From the NCBI GenBank assembly GCA_019828545.1, contig JACVRA010000192.1, positions 434,001-498,000 on the forward strand: a DNA stretch of 64,000 bases, given 5' to 3'. This document shows positions 10,815 through 21,892 of this stretch, one piece after another; position 1 is the stretch's first letter, and each line of letters begins with the position of its first letter. A model generated the notes under the pieces. It worked only from the letters and a program-made list of their open reading frames with translations, searched no databases and was not told the origin of the DNA. The position numbers and the translations under genes are program-made. Source of the stretch: Paracamarosporium sp. OC-R06-R3 (Eukaryota > Ascomycota > Dothideomycetes > Pleosporales > Didymosphaeriaceae).

Positions 10815-12127
10815 TTACTCGGCGATCTTGATGGTCATCTTGCCAAAGTGCTTCTGGTCAAACATGTACTGGTACGCCTCCTTGAGCTCTGGGAGCGAGA
10901 AAATCTTCTCGTCAACAACGGGGTGGATGTCGTTTGCTTCGATGGCGGCGTTCATGTCCTCGAACTGTTGGCGGGATCCCACAAGCAGGCCGCGGACGGT
11001 GCAGAGGTTGTTGAGGCAGTCGAGGAAAGAGGGCTGGTCTTTTGAGAAACCGCCTATGAAGCCGATTATGCCTGGGTCGGAGTTAGCGGGAGATGGGAAT
11101 GGGGGAAGTGAGATGGGGGGGACGCACTGATGACTCCGTCAATCTTGATGGCGTTTAGTGACTGTTTCAAGGTCGTCGGTCCTCCTACTTCAACTACGTG
11201 CTCTACTCCCAGACCACCTGGGGTCAGCGACTTGGCCTGCTCGCCCCAGTTCGGATTCTCTTTGTAGTTGATGACATGGTCAGCACCGTACTTCTTCAGC
11301 AGGTCTGTCTTTTCTGCCGAAGAGGTCGTAGCGATGACGCGGGCACCAGCGGCTTTGGCGAACTGCAGCGCAAAGATAGACACGCCACCGGTACCTTGGG
11401 TGAGGACGGTCTGTCCGGGTTGCAGGGGCTTGAGGCCGTAGAGGGCGTTCCAGGCTGTTAGTGCGGCGCAGGGTAAGGTACTGGCTTCGAAAAAGTTGAG
11501 GTTTGAGGGACTGGACGGGGTCAGTGTTCACGTGTGTGGAGTTGTGCCCAGGTGGAGAGTTACATGTGCACGAGACCTTGCTCGTCAAATGCGCCGTACT
11601 CGCGAAGAGTGCCGTCAATGGCACCACCAAGACCGGTTCCGAGGATGGATGGGTTGATGGAGCCGGCAAGATGACCCTGGTTGAAAAGAGTTGCTACTTT
11701 GTCTGGAGGGACGCGTGAGCGAGCTGTTCAGAGCCGTGTGCCAAGCGCGGGTGAGTATGCATACCGCCAGGCTTGAACCTCGTAACATGAGATCCGACGG
11801 CTTCGACAATGCCTGCGCCATCGGAACCGGGAATCACGCCGTCCTTGACCGGGAAGGGGTATTTGCCCTGAGATGCATGGTCAGACGCGAGATCGCGCTG
11901 TCACGTGGGTACGTACCTTGGGGATGGCAAGATCGCGAAAGTTTAGTGAGGCGGCATGGACTAACGACGGTCAGCTTCACGGGCGCAGAAGTAAGATTGA
12001 CGGGCGTACACTTGACGAGAACATCCTTGTCACCCAGCGAGGCGATGGGTGCCTTTTCATCCCACTTGAGGGCGTCGAAGCCGTTCTTCCCTACCACCGT
12101 CCACTGCTTGGTCGTCGAGGGTGCCAT
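10815..12127 (-). CDS. MDR-family (zinc-type alcohol dehydrogenase-like) oxidoreductase
   Basis: Six exons, complement(12010..12127, 11917..11960, 11765..11867, 11564..11702, 11128..11510, 10815..11071), give 347 aa; all five introns are 48-62 bp and every junction keeps frame. The N-terminal GroES-like domain includes HAASLNFRDLAIPKGKYPF and IPGSDGAGIVEAVGSHV, then FKPGDKV. The Rossmann domain has TQGTGGVSIFALQFAKAAGA and the strand VIATTSSAEK with GADHVINY. The C-terminus reads HFGKMTIKIAE. Members reduce or oxidise alcohols, quinones or enones with NAD(P)H. The classical catalytic-zinc Cys/His pattern is not evident in the N-terminal domain, so a zinc-independent quinone oxidoreductase-type enzyme is likelier than a true alcohol dehydrogenase (inference). 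The substrate cannot be told. The second exon is only 44 nt. Confidence 0.88.
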
Positions 12128-13223
12128 GGCCGTCTAATCGAGGGAGTGATCAACGGGAAATATTACAGGAATCGGGGGTTGGTATCGGGGGCAATATGCA
12201 GGTCAATCAAAGAGGTGCATGCAGATACGGTACTTGGGATGGCAACGGTGGTGGGACTTTTTGTATACCAATGTGGGGTCTTTTTAGTGACGCAATGACG
12301 ACCACAGGGTGACTTGTTCATTCGTAGCATTTCTAAGCTGTTGTCGTGTGCACGAGAGCTCGGCAGACTTGCAAGAAACGCAATTGGCACGCTGGAAGGC
12401 AGAGTGGCCGACATGGGCAGTTTGGCCGTGGACAGGTACATGCATCGGGGATCGCTCGGCATGGCCCGGCCCAGCGTCGGCCAGATGGCTCCTACCAAGC
12501 AACAAGGCGAAGTCGCTTAGAAATGCTGCGTTTGGATTACTTTCATGGCGGGGATTGTTGTTCCTGACGGTCGAGGTAGAGAAGCAGTCAGGACCCGCAA
12601 GCGCACCCGACACGTCTTATTAGGCCCTCCGCCCAACTCTCTGACTGCATGCATCTGCGCCTTCGTTGTTCGCCGTCAAGCCACACAGCCTTGCCGTGGG
12701 CGCATCGGGCCTAGATCAGTACGCGGCTTGTTTCTCTCGCACGCGGCTACGGAGCTTTCTACGAAGGATGCCCCTCGCCGGACAACGGAGAATTACCAGC
12801 CCTGCCGGCGCCATAACACGCCTCCCGCATCTCGCAGCAGCTGTCGCCCACCATGAAAACATGTTCAAGTGAGGCCACGCCGCCGTGGTTTCGTCAGAGA
12901 GACGGCTTCGGGTGAATTCGTTCATCATCCAGCTAGCGCTTATGGGGGCAGGTCCCTGCGGCTGCGTCCACCTCCCTAGACCTAGTAAGACTATGGCAAA
13001 CTGGAGCCATGATGCATATGCCTGCGCCGCAATTGCAACCGCAGGCCTCTCTCCAACCTTCGCCGAGCTGATTATCTGCGCGCAGCACCTGGCGACGTGC
13101 TGCGCTGGATCCAGACCCTCCTCTTCGTATCACCACCCTGCCCCGAGTTTATGCGCGCCGGCTCCACCCCTCACATCTCAATGTACATGAGGTGAAAACG
13201 CACACTACCATCACTCGCGCACA
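12128..13223. other. Divergent intergenic region
   Basis: Promoter region shared by the MDR oxidoreductase (minus) and the membrane protein (plus). It has several short open frames but none with a domain. No repeat or RNA gene is seen. Confidence 0.5.
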
Positions 13224-15778
13224 ATGGAAGCTTTCCGAGGCAGACACTATGCCTCCCGTTCCGCATCTCCAGACCCCTTTACGAGCCCCTACGATCCCCA
13301 CGATGCACCCTCCGATCCCATCGCCATGCAGACCCTCTCCGCGTCGTCCGCATACAACTCGCCCGATCTTCGCCGCGCTGGCTCGCCAGGCGTGTCGCCT
13401 CAACGAAGTCCAGAGATTGGTCTGTCCTTCCCACGCGGGGATCATAGCTATGCGCCAGTACGGAGTTCCCTACCACCTATCGAATCACGAGCGACTTCGC
13501 TATACTCCGTTTCTAGCCTTGCACACCACAAGACAAAAGACCAAGAGGCGCAACGGCTGGTCGACCGGAGAGCTGGCGAGGTAGCCGAATGGAAGATACA
13601 CTGGATAACCCCGGCCCTCATGATCGCCCTCTTTGTTGCAGGCATCGGAGCCGCCGTGGGGCACCACTTTTTCTACATGTCCTTGGAGGGGAAGGCATCC
13701 ACCAACCAGCTGATCATGGTGCGATACGGAACGGCTTTGGCCTTTTTCGTGAAGAGTGCTCTGGTTGGTTCGGTTGTCATGTGTTATAGGCAGAGGATAT
13801 GGCATACCTTTAGGACGAGGGCGCTGACAATTGCTGGCATTGATGGACTCTTCTCTGCAACCGAAGACCCGACTCAGTTCTTTTACAACGGAGAGATGTG
13901 GGTCAATGCCAAAATCGCTACAGTCATGGCAATCTGCAGTTGGCTTATTCCAATCGCGTCTGTGTTATCGCCGGGTTCCCTTACGTCGGATATTAGTCTC
14001 ATTACAAACTCAACAATCTGGTAAGCATATCCATCCACTTCTAAACACTTCCGATTCCAACGGTGACTTGGTTCTCACCGCTTAGACGAAGCTTATCACT
14101 GTCTCAAAGCGAGCAATAGACTGACTGCTAACCATGACACAGCCCTCACGTCCCTACTTTGAACTTTACAAAAGAGGCTGAGTTCAGCTTTAGAGGTGAT
14201 AACGACGTTCGTGGCTCTTCTCTGGTCTGTAAGTATTCACCTACAGCGCCGTGCCACAACATGGAATATTCTCCAGCATTCAAGACAAACAAACCACGTG
14301 TGAATTGATCTCAAACCACTTTGTATACATAGAGTCGTAAACTGACTGGTGCGATCCAAGATTACAATACAACCAGTTTTGAGGCCGAGGACGGCTACTT
14401 CGACTATTATGACCGGCCGTCGCAGAACGCCAAACGTCTGGTGTTTGCGAGCATGTACCTCAAAGAGCCAGCAGTCAGTGCTAACGCTTCGATCAACTCA
14501 TGCGGAGAGCGCTACAACTGCACGTACGAGGTGAATTTCGAGGCACCAGGCTACAAGTGCGATTTAGTTGCAGACAGCAACCATCCTGACGTTGGCGATG
14601 CACCTTTTGGTCTCGATAAACTTGCACCCGAAGGCGACAACCTCTATATTGGCGTCGTCGACCAAGGCGATTACAAGATCCCTCAGACGGAAACCGGTGC
14701 GCATGGTGTCCCTCTTCACAAGCCCTATCCCGAATCGCTTGGAGTCTTCGACGTGGAGCCTGCTTTGTGGATAGGCTATGTCATCGATACTAAACAGACG
14801 TACAAGGAAGATGCCCCGGATAAATACAAAGCTTGGGGTACGGTCCACGAACCGAAGATTTTTAAATGCGTGGCGTACCACACAAACTACACGTTCGAAA
14901 TCGAATACCTTGACTCGAAACAAAACTACACCCGGAAACAACGCGACTTTTTGAGACCCGTCGTGGACACAACGTTCACCTCAAACCCGAATGCCAAGAA
15001 TGATAGCGATGGAACAGCATCTCCCAAGTCCAATTTCGTATCGCCCAAAGGTGACGTGCCAACGTATAAGCAAACTGCTTCTTACCACGCCATCATGCAG
15101 CTACTACGCAATTTCCTCGGCGGTAGCGTGTCCTACAACAAAGGGCTTTTCGTGACGAGCTCCGACATCAGCGAGACCAAGCTGATGGACCCGGTGGCCA
15201 ACTACCCGCAACAAGATTTGCCTGGCGCCATACAGACCGTCTTCGAGGACATGATCATCTCGCTGCTCTCAGACCAAAATCTCGTCGTGAACCAGAAACA
15301 AGCCGTCCCCTGCACCAAATGGCAAGCCAGGAGCGTCTACAAATACAAGCGCGAGGGACTTTGGATCGGATATGCCTTTGCCGTCGCAGGCGCCTTCGTC
15401 TGTATCATGATCGGAGGATGGGCAATCCACCAGAACGGTGTAGCCTCCGATACGTTGTTCTCGAGGATCCTCGTCACGACGAGGAACCCGACGTTGGACC
15501 GGCTGAGCGTGGGCGCATGCTTGGGCGGCGATCCGTTCCCGAAGGAGCTGACGAAGACAAAGCTAAGATTCGGTGTGCTGCTCGAGGAGAACCCGAGGGA
15601 GGGTCCGTTGGGCACCGTCGAGCACTGCACGTTTGGCGCTGTGGGCGAAACAAAGGATATTGTAAAGTACGGTGTGTATGCTGGGTTGGAGCAGTACAGG
15701 ATGGATGCAAGCGAAGAGAAGGGCGGGTGGGACGAAAAAGAGCCTCTGTTGGAAAAGGAGGGGCTGAGAAGAAGGTAG
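13224..15778 (+). CDS. Fungal-specific four-helix membrane protein of unknown function
   Basis: Three exons, 13224..14020, 14143..14228, 14361..15778, give 766 aa. Intron 1 breaks a Cys codon (TG|C) and intron 2 a Tyr codon (T|AT); both have GTAAG donors and CTGAC branch-like sites. About 120 disordered N-terminal residues (Ser/Pro-rich) are followed by three hydrophobic segments near residues 128-150, 169-188 and 230-250. A region of about 370 residues with many NxT/NxS sites and Cys residues comes next, probably on the outer side. A fourth segment near 628-652 (GYAFAVAGAFVCIMIGG) precedes a cytosolic tail ending in Arg. This layout occurs in a widespread fungal family of plasma-membrane-like proteins, some misnamed formylmethionine deformylase-like in databases (from memory). 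No enzymatic motif is visible. Confidence 0.82.
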
Positions 15779-16345
15779 ATGCGGAGAAGGCGCAACGCAA
15801 CTGTATAACATGTTCTTGTATATTTGGGCAGGCTTGGTTTCTAATGTTTGGAGGCAGCCCACGAGCCACGACTGCATATACCCTGGCGCTCAGCATTTCC
15901 TGGAGTTAATCGATACGTCTTTTAGCGTTCATCCTCGTATCCGTTGCACTGCTGGGAGACAAGATGAAGATTTGCCAACGCTGGATGTGTCATCACCATT
16001 GAAGTAGTTAAGGCACAGCGCATACGTGCAAAAACTTTTTCATGTTGAAGCATAACAATATCCTAATACTATGTTCTTCTTCTTCCACTCCACCAATGTC
16101 TCCTGCATATGAGATTTGTTACTCCAACCTACTGGTGGTTTTTCCACATTGCAAAACCACTCAAATCCCGTAGCGAGCACTTGCCTCTTGGAACAGCCGT
16201 AAGAAGCGGCGCGTCGTGAAAAGATCATGAGCCCCACCACAAGGCTCACGCATTTCCATTATCATACGCGCCTTCTCCTCGGACTATCGATCCTTCTGAG
16301 TGGCGTACCTCTCGGAGCTTTCTACTGTTTCTCTTCATGGTTCTT
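15779..16345. other. Intergenic region between convergent genes
   Basis: Only 3' flanks of the membrane-protein gene and PAT1. I see no further feature. Confidence 0.5.
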
Positions 16346-18981
16346 TCAACCAAGCAATTCCACGTCCAACCCGATAGCCCTCATAAAGAGGTTGACATTA
16401 GCAAGACGAGCCCCAGCCATCTCAGCCGGCAGCGCCTTGCTCACCGTCACAGTCTCCATGACGCGATCCTTCACGCCAATGACCAACCTCTGTTGTTGCT
16501 CTGGGCTAGCCCCGACACCCATAGCAGCAAGGAATTGCCAGATGTACATGTCGTCAGTGTCGTTGATGGTACCCGGGAAAATCACAGGCAGAACCGGCTC
16601 CACAGCATCGAACAGTCGGTTGTACAAGTCGGCCCACTGTTCCCAATCGGTAACATCGATTTCTGGGGCTGACTGTTTGAGGAGCTCGGCGCGAGAGATG
16701 AGAATAGTCAGGAGCGACATGCCGACTTTGCTGCGAGCGACAACATGCATATTCGTCCGATCGAGGATGAGTCCAAGCAAGCCGATAATGATGTTGAGTG
16801 GAGATTCCGAAACGTGAGCGAACAGCGGCGGCAGAACGGTGCCAAGGAAAAGCTCGATCTCCTCACGCATGGCGGGACTCAAAGGCTCTTCCGGTGTCGC
16901 AGCGCCATGTGATACGACGGACAGCTGATCCAAGTGAACAACGATCATTGTGACTACAGTGATGCGCTCCTGCTCGTCAATATGGGGAAAGATGCGCTGG
17001 ATCGCCTTCTTTCCTTTTGCGTGAGACAGAATGGAAATGAAAGGGTGTGGAGTAGGAGACCTATCTTGTAAGTATCATGTATGTCAACAAATAGTGTACA
17101 GGGAACTTACTGGGGATTAATAGGCTCCATGATCTTAAGATTCTGCCAGAGTTCTTTGCGCAGAGCCTCAATCTTCGACCGCCATTCCATGTGCGCTTGG
17201 ATAGCCTCAGGTGAGCTATCTTCACGGATTGGAGGAGGAACTGCTCGGTCAACGTCCTCGATTCTCATCAACGTCATGTATATCGCCTCAATGTTGCGCA
17301 AGGTTTGCTTTCGATGGGCAATGGATGACTTGTGGTTCTTGGGGTGCTTGTCTCCAGTTTCTGGTCGCTTGATGTTGAGAAGCGGTCTGGGCGTCTTTGC
17401 GTTGCTGAAAGCGATCTTGCCTAGGCTGCCCTCGATGACGAGCTGCTTGCCCTTTGGCTTGGCCTTTGCTGCCTCGACTGCTCGCTGGACCTGCTGCTCC
17501 ATGCGCTGCATGTGGTTGTCGCCACCTCTCCCGTTCCTACGTGGTCCGAACCTGCTATTCGTTTGGAATAGATACGTCTGGGCAAATTGATTTGCAGGTT
17601 GATGTGGGTTTTGACGAGCACCACCGCGAATCTGACTCATGACGTGGAAGTAAAAATCCTCGGCAACGGCTGCTTCTGGGCCCTTCTCATCCAGGTTTCC
17701 AGTCGCAGTCATGAGTTGTTGAAGCTGAATACGCGTGATAAAGTTCTTGTCTTGAGGCGTCATCAAGCCGTTATCTTTGGCCAACAGGGAGATTTTATGG
17801 TTGCGCTTAGCCCGTTTGGCCTCAGCTTCGATGTAAGCGTCGCGCTCTTCCTGTGTGAGAGCCATGAGCTGCTCCGGATGCGTAATGACCATACCAGGGA
17901 AAGAGGGACCTCTGGTATGGCTTGGCTGAGGACCACGAGCTCCTGCATGTCCAGAGTGGGCGACAGGCTGCCCGTGTCCAGACAAGCGGTTTGGATTCTG
18001 CAGAATATGCCTTGGCTGAGAAGGTGGTGGCTGGGGTTGAGCTTGGGGCTGCGCCGGCCTCTGCTGCTGTGCCACGGGTTCGTTAGGCTGTCTTTGGCGT
18101 TGCAGAATTGTAGGCTGTTGCGGCGGCTGGGTATGGACAGGTTGGCCGGGCAGTTCGGCATGGACTTGCTGTTGTCGTGGACCGGATGAACCTGGAAGAT
18201 GATGCTGTTGTTGCTGCTGCTGTTGCTGCTGGGGTCGCTGCAAGATTTGCGGGGGGAATTGGCCCGGGAAGCCTGGCATGCCTGGATACTGCGGTTGCAT
18301 GTGCTGGGGATAGTGAGAGGGCATGGGAGCTTGGCTAGGCGCCATGTGCTGATGTACCGGAGGAGGTGTCCCCTGGACTGGGTGTTGACGCATCATGGCC
18401 TCAACCTCTTCCAAGCTCATCATCTTCCTTGTGGGAGCTGCAGGGTGTTGTGAGGGCTCTGGCTGCTTGGGAACAGAAGACTGCTTAGGCTTGAGACCCC
18501 AGATGTCGGCATGGGCCTCCAACTGGGGAATGTAGTCGGGATCATTGTAACTCTCGTAGCCGGTTCTGGTGGGCTTCGAAGCGTGCGGGATGGGAGGCCT
18601 CTGCTGCTGGGGGGCCGGGTGACGAGCCTGGTAGACCATCTGCTCCTCCTGCAGCGTGTTCGCGATCTTGGAGGTCTGGCCGGCGAAGTCGAAGTCCCTG
18701 CCGACGTTCTGCTGGGTAGCTGGCCCGCTGCCAAAGGTGTCGTCGTTGAAGGCATCGTCGGTCTCGTCGAGCTGGTCGCCCAGGCCATCGTACGTCTCCT
18801 CGAAATCGATTCTTCAAGAATGGTCAGCAAAGTGCCAGGGGTTGGCAAGCACGACATACGCATCGTCATCGGCGGCGCCCCCACCCAGGCTGGCGAAGGC
18901 GTCGTGGTGGCCGAAGCCGGGTGCGCTGGTCGAGTGGCCCTTGTCGCGCGGCAGCGCGGTGTCGAAGCCGAAGAACGACAT
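16346..18981 (-). CDS. PAT1: Pat1, mRNA decapping activator
   Basis: Three exons, complement(18860..18981, 17111..18811, 16346..17060), give 845 aa. The introns are 48 and 50 bp. The second must use the inner acceptor GATAG: the earlier AAG would create an immediate stop, while the inner one gives MEPINPQSPTPHPFISILS, which fits the family. Pat1 features are the N-terminal MSFFGFDTALP and acidic IDFEETYDGLGDQLDETDDA. A Pro/Gln-rich middle has a nine-Gln tract, and the conserved MALTQEERDAYIEAEAKRAK follows. The helical C-terminal Pat domain includes KKAIQRIFPHIDEQERI and MIVVHLDQL. Pat1 links deadenylated mRNA with Lsm1-7, Dhh1 and Dcp2 in P-bodies. Its 5' end is divergent from the mannosyltransferase gene. 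Confidence 0.93.
18198..18236 (-). repeat. CAG/CAA polyglutamine tract in PAT1
   Basis: Mixed CTG/TTG triplets on the plus strand encode nine consecutive Gln followed by HH on the minus strand. Interruption by CAA should make it more stable than a pure CAG run. Confidence 0.8.
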
Positions 18982-19693
18982 GGCGGGTGGTCGTCTCAGC
19001 GATGGGGTGTTGGGCAGAGGGGCGAAGTGACGGGCAGACGCATCGAGTGAGTGTGCGAGGGTCTATCAGATGGCGATGTGCGGGGCCCAGAGGCGTCGTG
19101 GACGAGCCTGATGAGATGTTTCGCGACTACTCCAAACGACCCTTGCCGCTTTGGGGCGCATGCAGTGGGGTCACGCAATTGGACGCGCCGTGCCTTGGAC
19201 GCTGCAGCACGCAAAGCGCCAGAATCATCCGCTGCAGCGCCTCGAGAGCGACGACGTGCACCGACGACGTGCAGCCGGCCCCAGCATGCATGCCCAGCGC
19301 GCGGAGAGGCTCTAATTTTAACAGAAAAGAGGTGTGCGTCAGCTCCAATGTGAACTCGGGCCCAGCACCCCAAGCATCCTTGCGTGGCGTTTGCGTCGCC
19401 TCTCCCCAACGGCTGCGGGCCTCCTATTTCGCATCCGCGCATTCTCTTCCTCCCTTGTGCCGCCTGCCCGTGCCTTTCTTCACCTTCTTTTTCTTTAATA
19501 ATTGCATTCGTGCGAGGGCCGTCGCCGCACGAGCTTGCTTCCTTGACACGTGCTGTAACCGACGACGTAGCCTCAACCCCAGGCCGCCGCCCGCATCCTC
19601 CTCCCTACCGTCGCCAAGGTGGAGGGCTCCACGTCTGAGAAGAGCCAGCCGTCTGACGCGCACCAGCAGCAGCAACAGCAGTCTCGCGGCACA
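18982..19693. other. Divergent promoter region PAT1 / mannosyltransferase
   Basis: The half next to the mannosyltransferase has pyrimidine-rich stretches (about 19436-19495), typical of fungal start regions. No domain-bearing frame or RNA gene is seen. Confidence 0.5.
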
Positions 19694-21016
19694 ATGGCCG
19701 GCCAGCAGCGCTACCTGCGCTACATTGTCTTTGCCCTCATCGTATGCTTCCCTCGCCCTCTCCGCCGCGCGCCCAGCTAACCCTGCCAGGCCATCATTCT
19801 TCTCTTCTTCATCTCCTCGTCCTCGTCCGTCCCTTCCGCACAATGGCCCACGTACAAGGGCGACAAGAGCCAGAGCGTAGCAGACGCAGACACGCCAGCA
19901 GCGCCGCAGACAGCCCCCGGTGAAGACTCGACCGCGACTACACCCAACACCGGCAACCAGCTTCCTCCTGCCGCCGCCGATGGCCCGCGCATGAACGCAA
20001 CCTTCGTTACCCTTGCCCGTAACTCGGACATCTGGGATATCGCCGAATCCATTCGTCATGTCGAGGACCGCTTCAACCGCAAGTTCAACTACGACTGGGT
20101 CTTCCTCAACGACGATGATTTCAACGAGGAGTTCATAAAGGTTACCACCGCGCTTGTTTCTGGCAAGACAAAGTATGGCAAGATCCCGAAAGAGCACTGG
20201 TCGTTCCCCGACTTCATTGACCAGGACCGCGCTGCCAAGGTTCGCGAGGAGATGAAGGAGAAGAAGATCATCTACGGTGACTCCGTCAGCTACAGGCACA
20301 TGTGCCGATACGAGTCCGGCTTCTTCTTCCGCCACCCCTTGATGATGGATTACGAATGGTACTGGCGCGTCGAGCCTAGCGTCAAGCTGTACTGCGACAT
20401 CAACTACGACACTTTCAAGTTCATGGCCGATAACAAGAAGAAATACAGCTTCACCCTCAGCTTGTACGAATACGTCGAGACCATCCCCACCCTCTGGGAC
20501 GCTGTCAAGAACTTCACCGCCACATACCCTCAGCACGTCGTCGAAGGCAACTCCCTGAAATGGATCAGCGAGGACGACGGCAAGACGTACAACCACTGCC
20601 ATTTCTGGTCCAACTTCGAGATCGGTAACTTGAACTGGCTCCGCTCTGATGCCTACATCGACTACTTCACTTCCCTGGACCACGCAGGCGGTTTCTTCTA
20701 CGAGCGCTGGGGTGATGCGCCTGTCCACTCGATCGCCGCTGCTCTTATGCTCAAGAAGGAGGAGATCCATTTCTTCAACGATATCGCCTACTACCATGTT
20801 CCATTCACTCACTGCCCGACTGGTGAGCAGTATCGATTGGACCACAAATGTTCTTGCAACCCCAAGGACAACTTTGACTGGAATGGTTATAGCTGTGAGT
20901 CTTTTTCTGCATCCCGCATCATGCTTCAGACCACTAATCTTGAACGTACAGGCACCGCCCGCTTCTATGAAGTGAACGGCATGGAAAAACCAGCAGGGTA
21001 CGAAAAGGAACAATAA
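19694..21016 (+). CDS. Alpha-1,2-mannosyltransferase, KRE2/KTR family (GT15)
   Basis: Three exons, 19694..19741, 19790..20894, 20952..21016, give 405 aa. Residues about 10-26 ([16 protein letters not shown]) form the signal anchor of a type II Golgi membrane protein, followed by a short Pro/Thr stem. The catalytic domain carries [95 protein letters not shown] and YHVPFTHCP, all hallmarks of GT15. It transfers mannose from GDP-mannose to O- and N-linked glycans. The last intron (57 bp) splits a Cys codon to restore GYSCTARFYEV; it is a multiple of three with no stop, so an unspliced transcript would stay in frame with 19 extra residues. Confidence 0.93.
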
Positions 21017-21892
21017 ATCAGTAGTTAGTCTTTTTACCCTCAGGCACCCGCTCAGCAATTACGACCCCCAATCGAACTTCAATTTGGACTACTGCGCTTT
21101 CAGCACAAAGTGCTGACTTCTTTCGTTGCAAGTGCTCCGCTTAACGTTTCCGAATTCATTTGGTGGCTATCTCGACCGATACTGATCCTAGTGTTGTTGA
21201 CTTGTACTTGTGTTGCTTGCGTTGCTAGGAAAACAAGGAGTATTGGTTACGATATGTGAAAGTAGGGGCACATGGTTTCTGGTCTATTGGGAGAGCATAC
21301 ACGGCGTTTACTGGATACATGGGTTTCGGGCTTCTATTCTCAGTGTAGATTTATTCACAAGCTTTTTGGGTGGGCCTGATATCGTTACTCTTGCAACGGA
21401 CCGTGTCAATGCCATAATGCAAATGACAACTTGATCATTCTGTTACACGTTTTTATTCCTATATTGAATGTGAAAAGCAAGTGATTGTATAAGACATTGC
21501 CCCTCGCCGATATGAGCCATACAGACAGGTGTGCATTATAGAGTCATCCGATGGTGATGGACAGCTGTTAGAACTATAATTCATATTTCAGCCTTGTTGT
21601 TGAAGGACGCGCGGGTGGTGGCGCGCTTCCGCTGGAAATGCCTCGGCTGACGGGGATCTCCAACGCTCGGATGGGGATGACGATCAATGTCTCGCACTGC
21701 TTGCCTGATGCATGCTACTGTCATGAACACGTTCAACATACGCACAGATTCGCAATTGCGCGCGACATAGCCAGGATCACATCTACCATTCTCATTGTTC
21801 GCTCCATGGCCGTGTCATAGCGGCCTCCTGCAGCTCCAGTTCCTCCGCAACCCGCCTGCCACCGCAATCGCCCCTCGTTACCTGCCGCAGCC
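21017..21892. other. Intergenic region
   Basis: 3' flank of the mannosyltransferase and promoter of the acyltransferase. The last 70 bp before the ATG are CT/GC-rich. No gene seen. Confidence 0.5.

Noticed and set aside
11691..12298. Plus-strand frames over the MDR oxidoreductase
   Set aside because: They are antisense to a gene with a full, frame-consistent exon set.
18921..21058. Large frames of 319 and 544 codons opposite or upstream of the mannosyltransferase
   Set aside because: They are shadows of the GC-rich coding frame, and the real gene has catalytic motifs.
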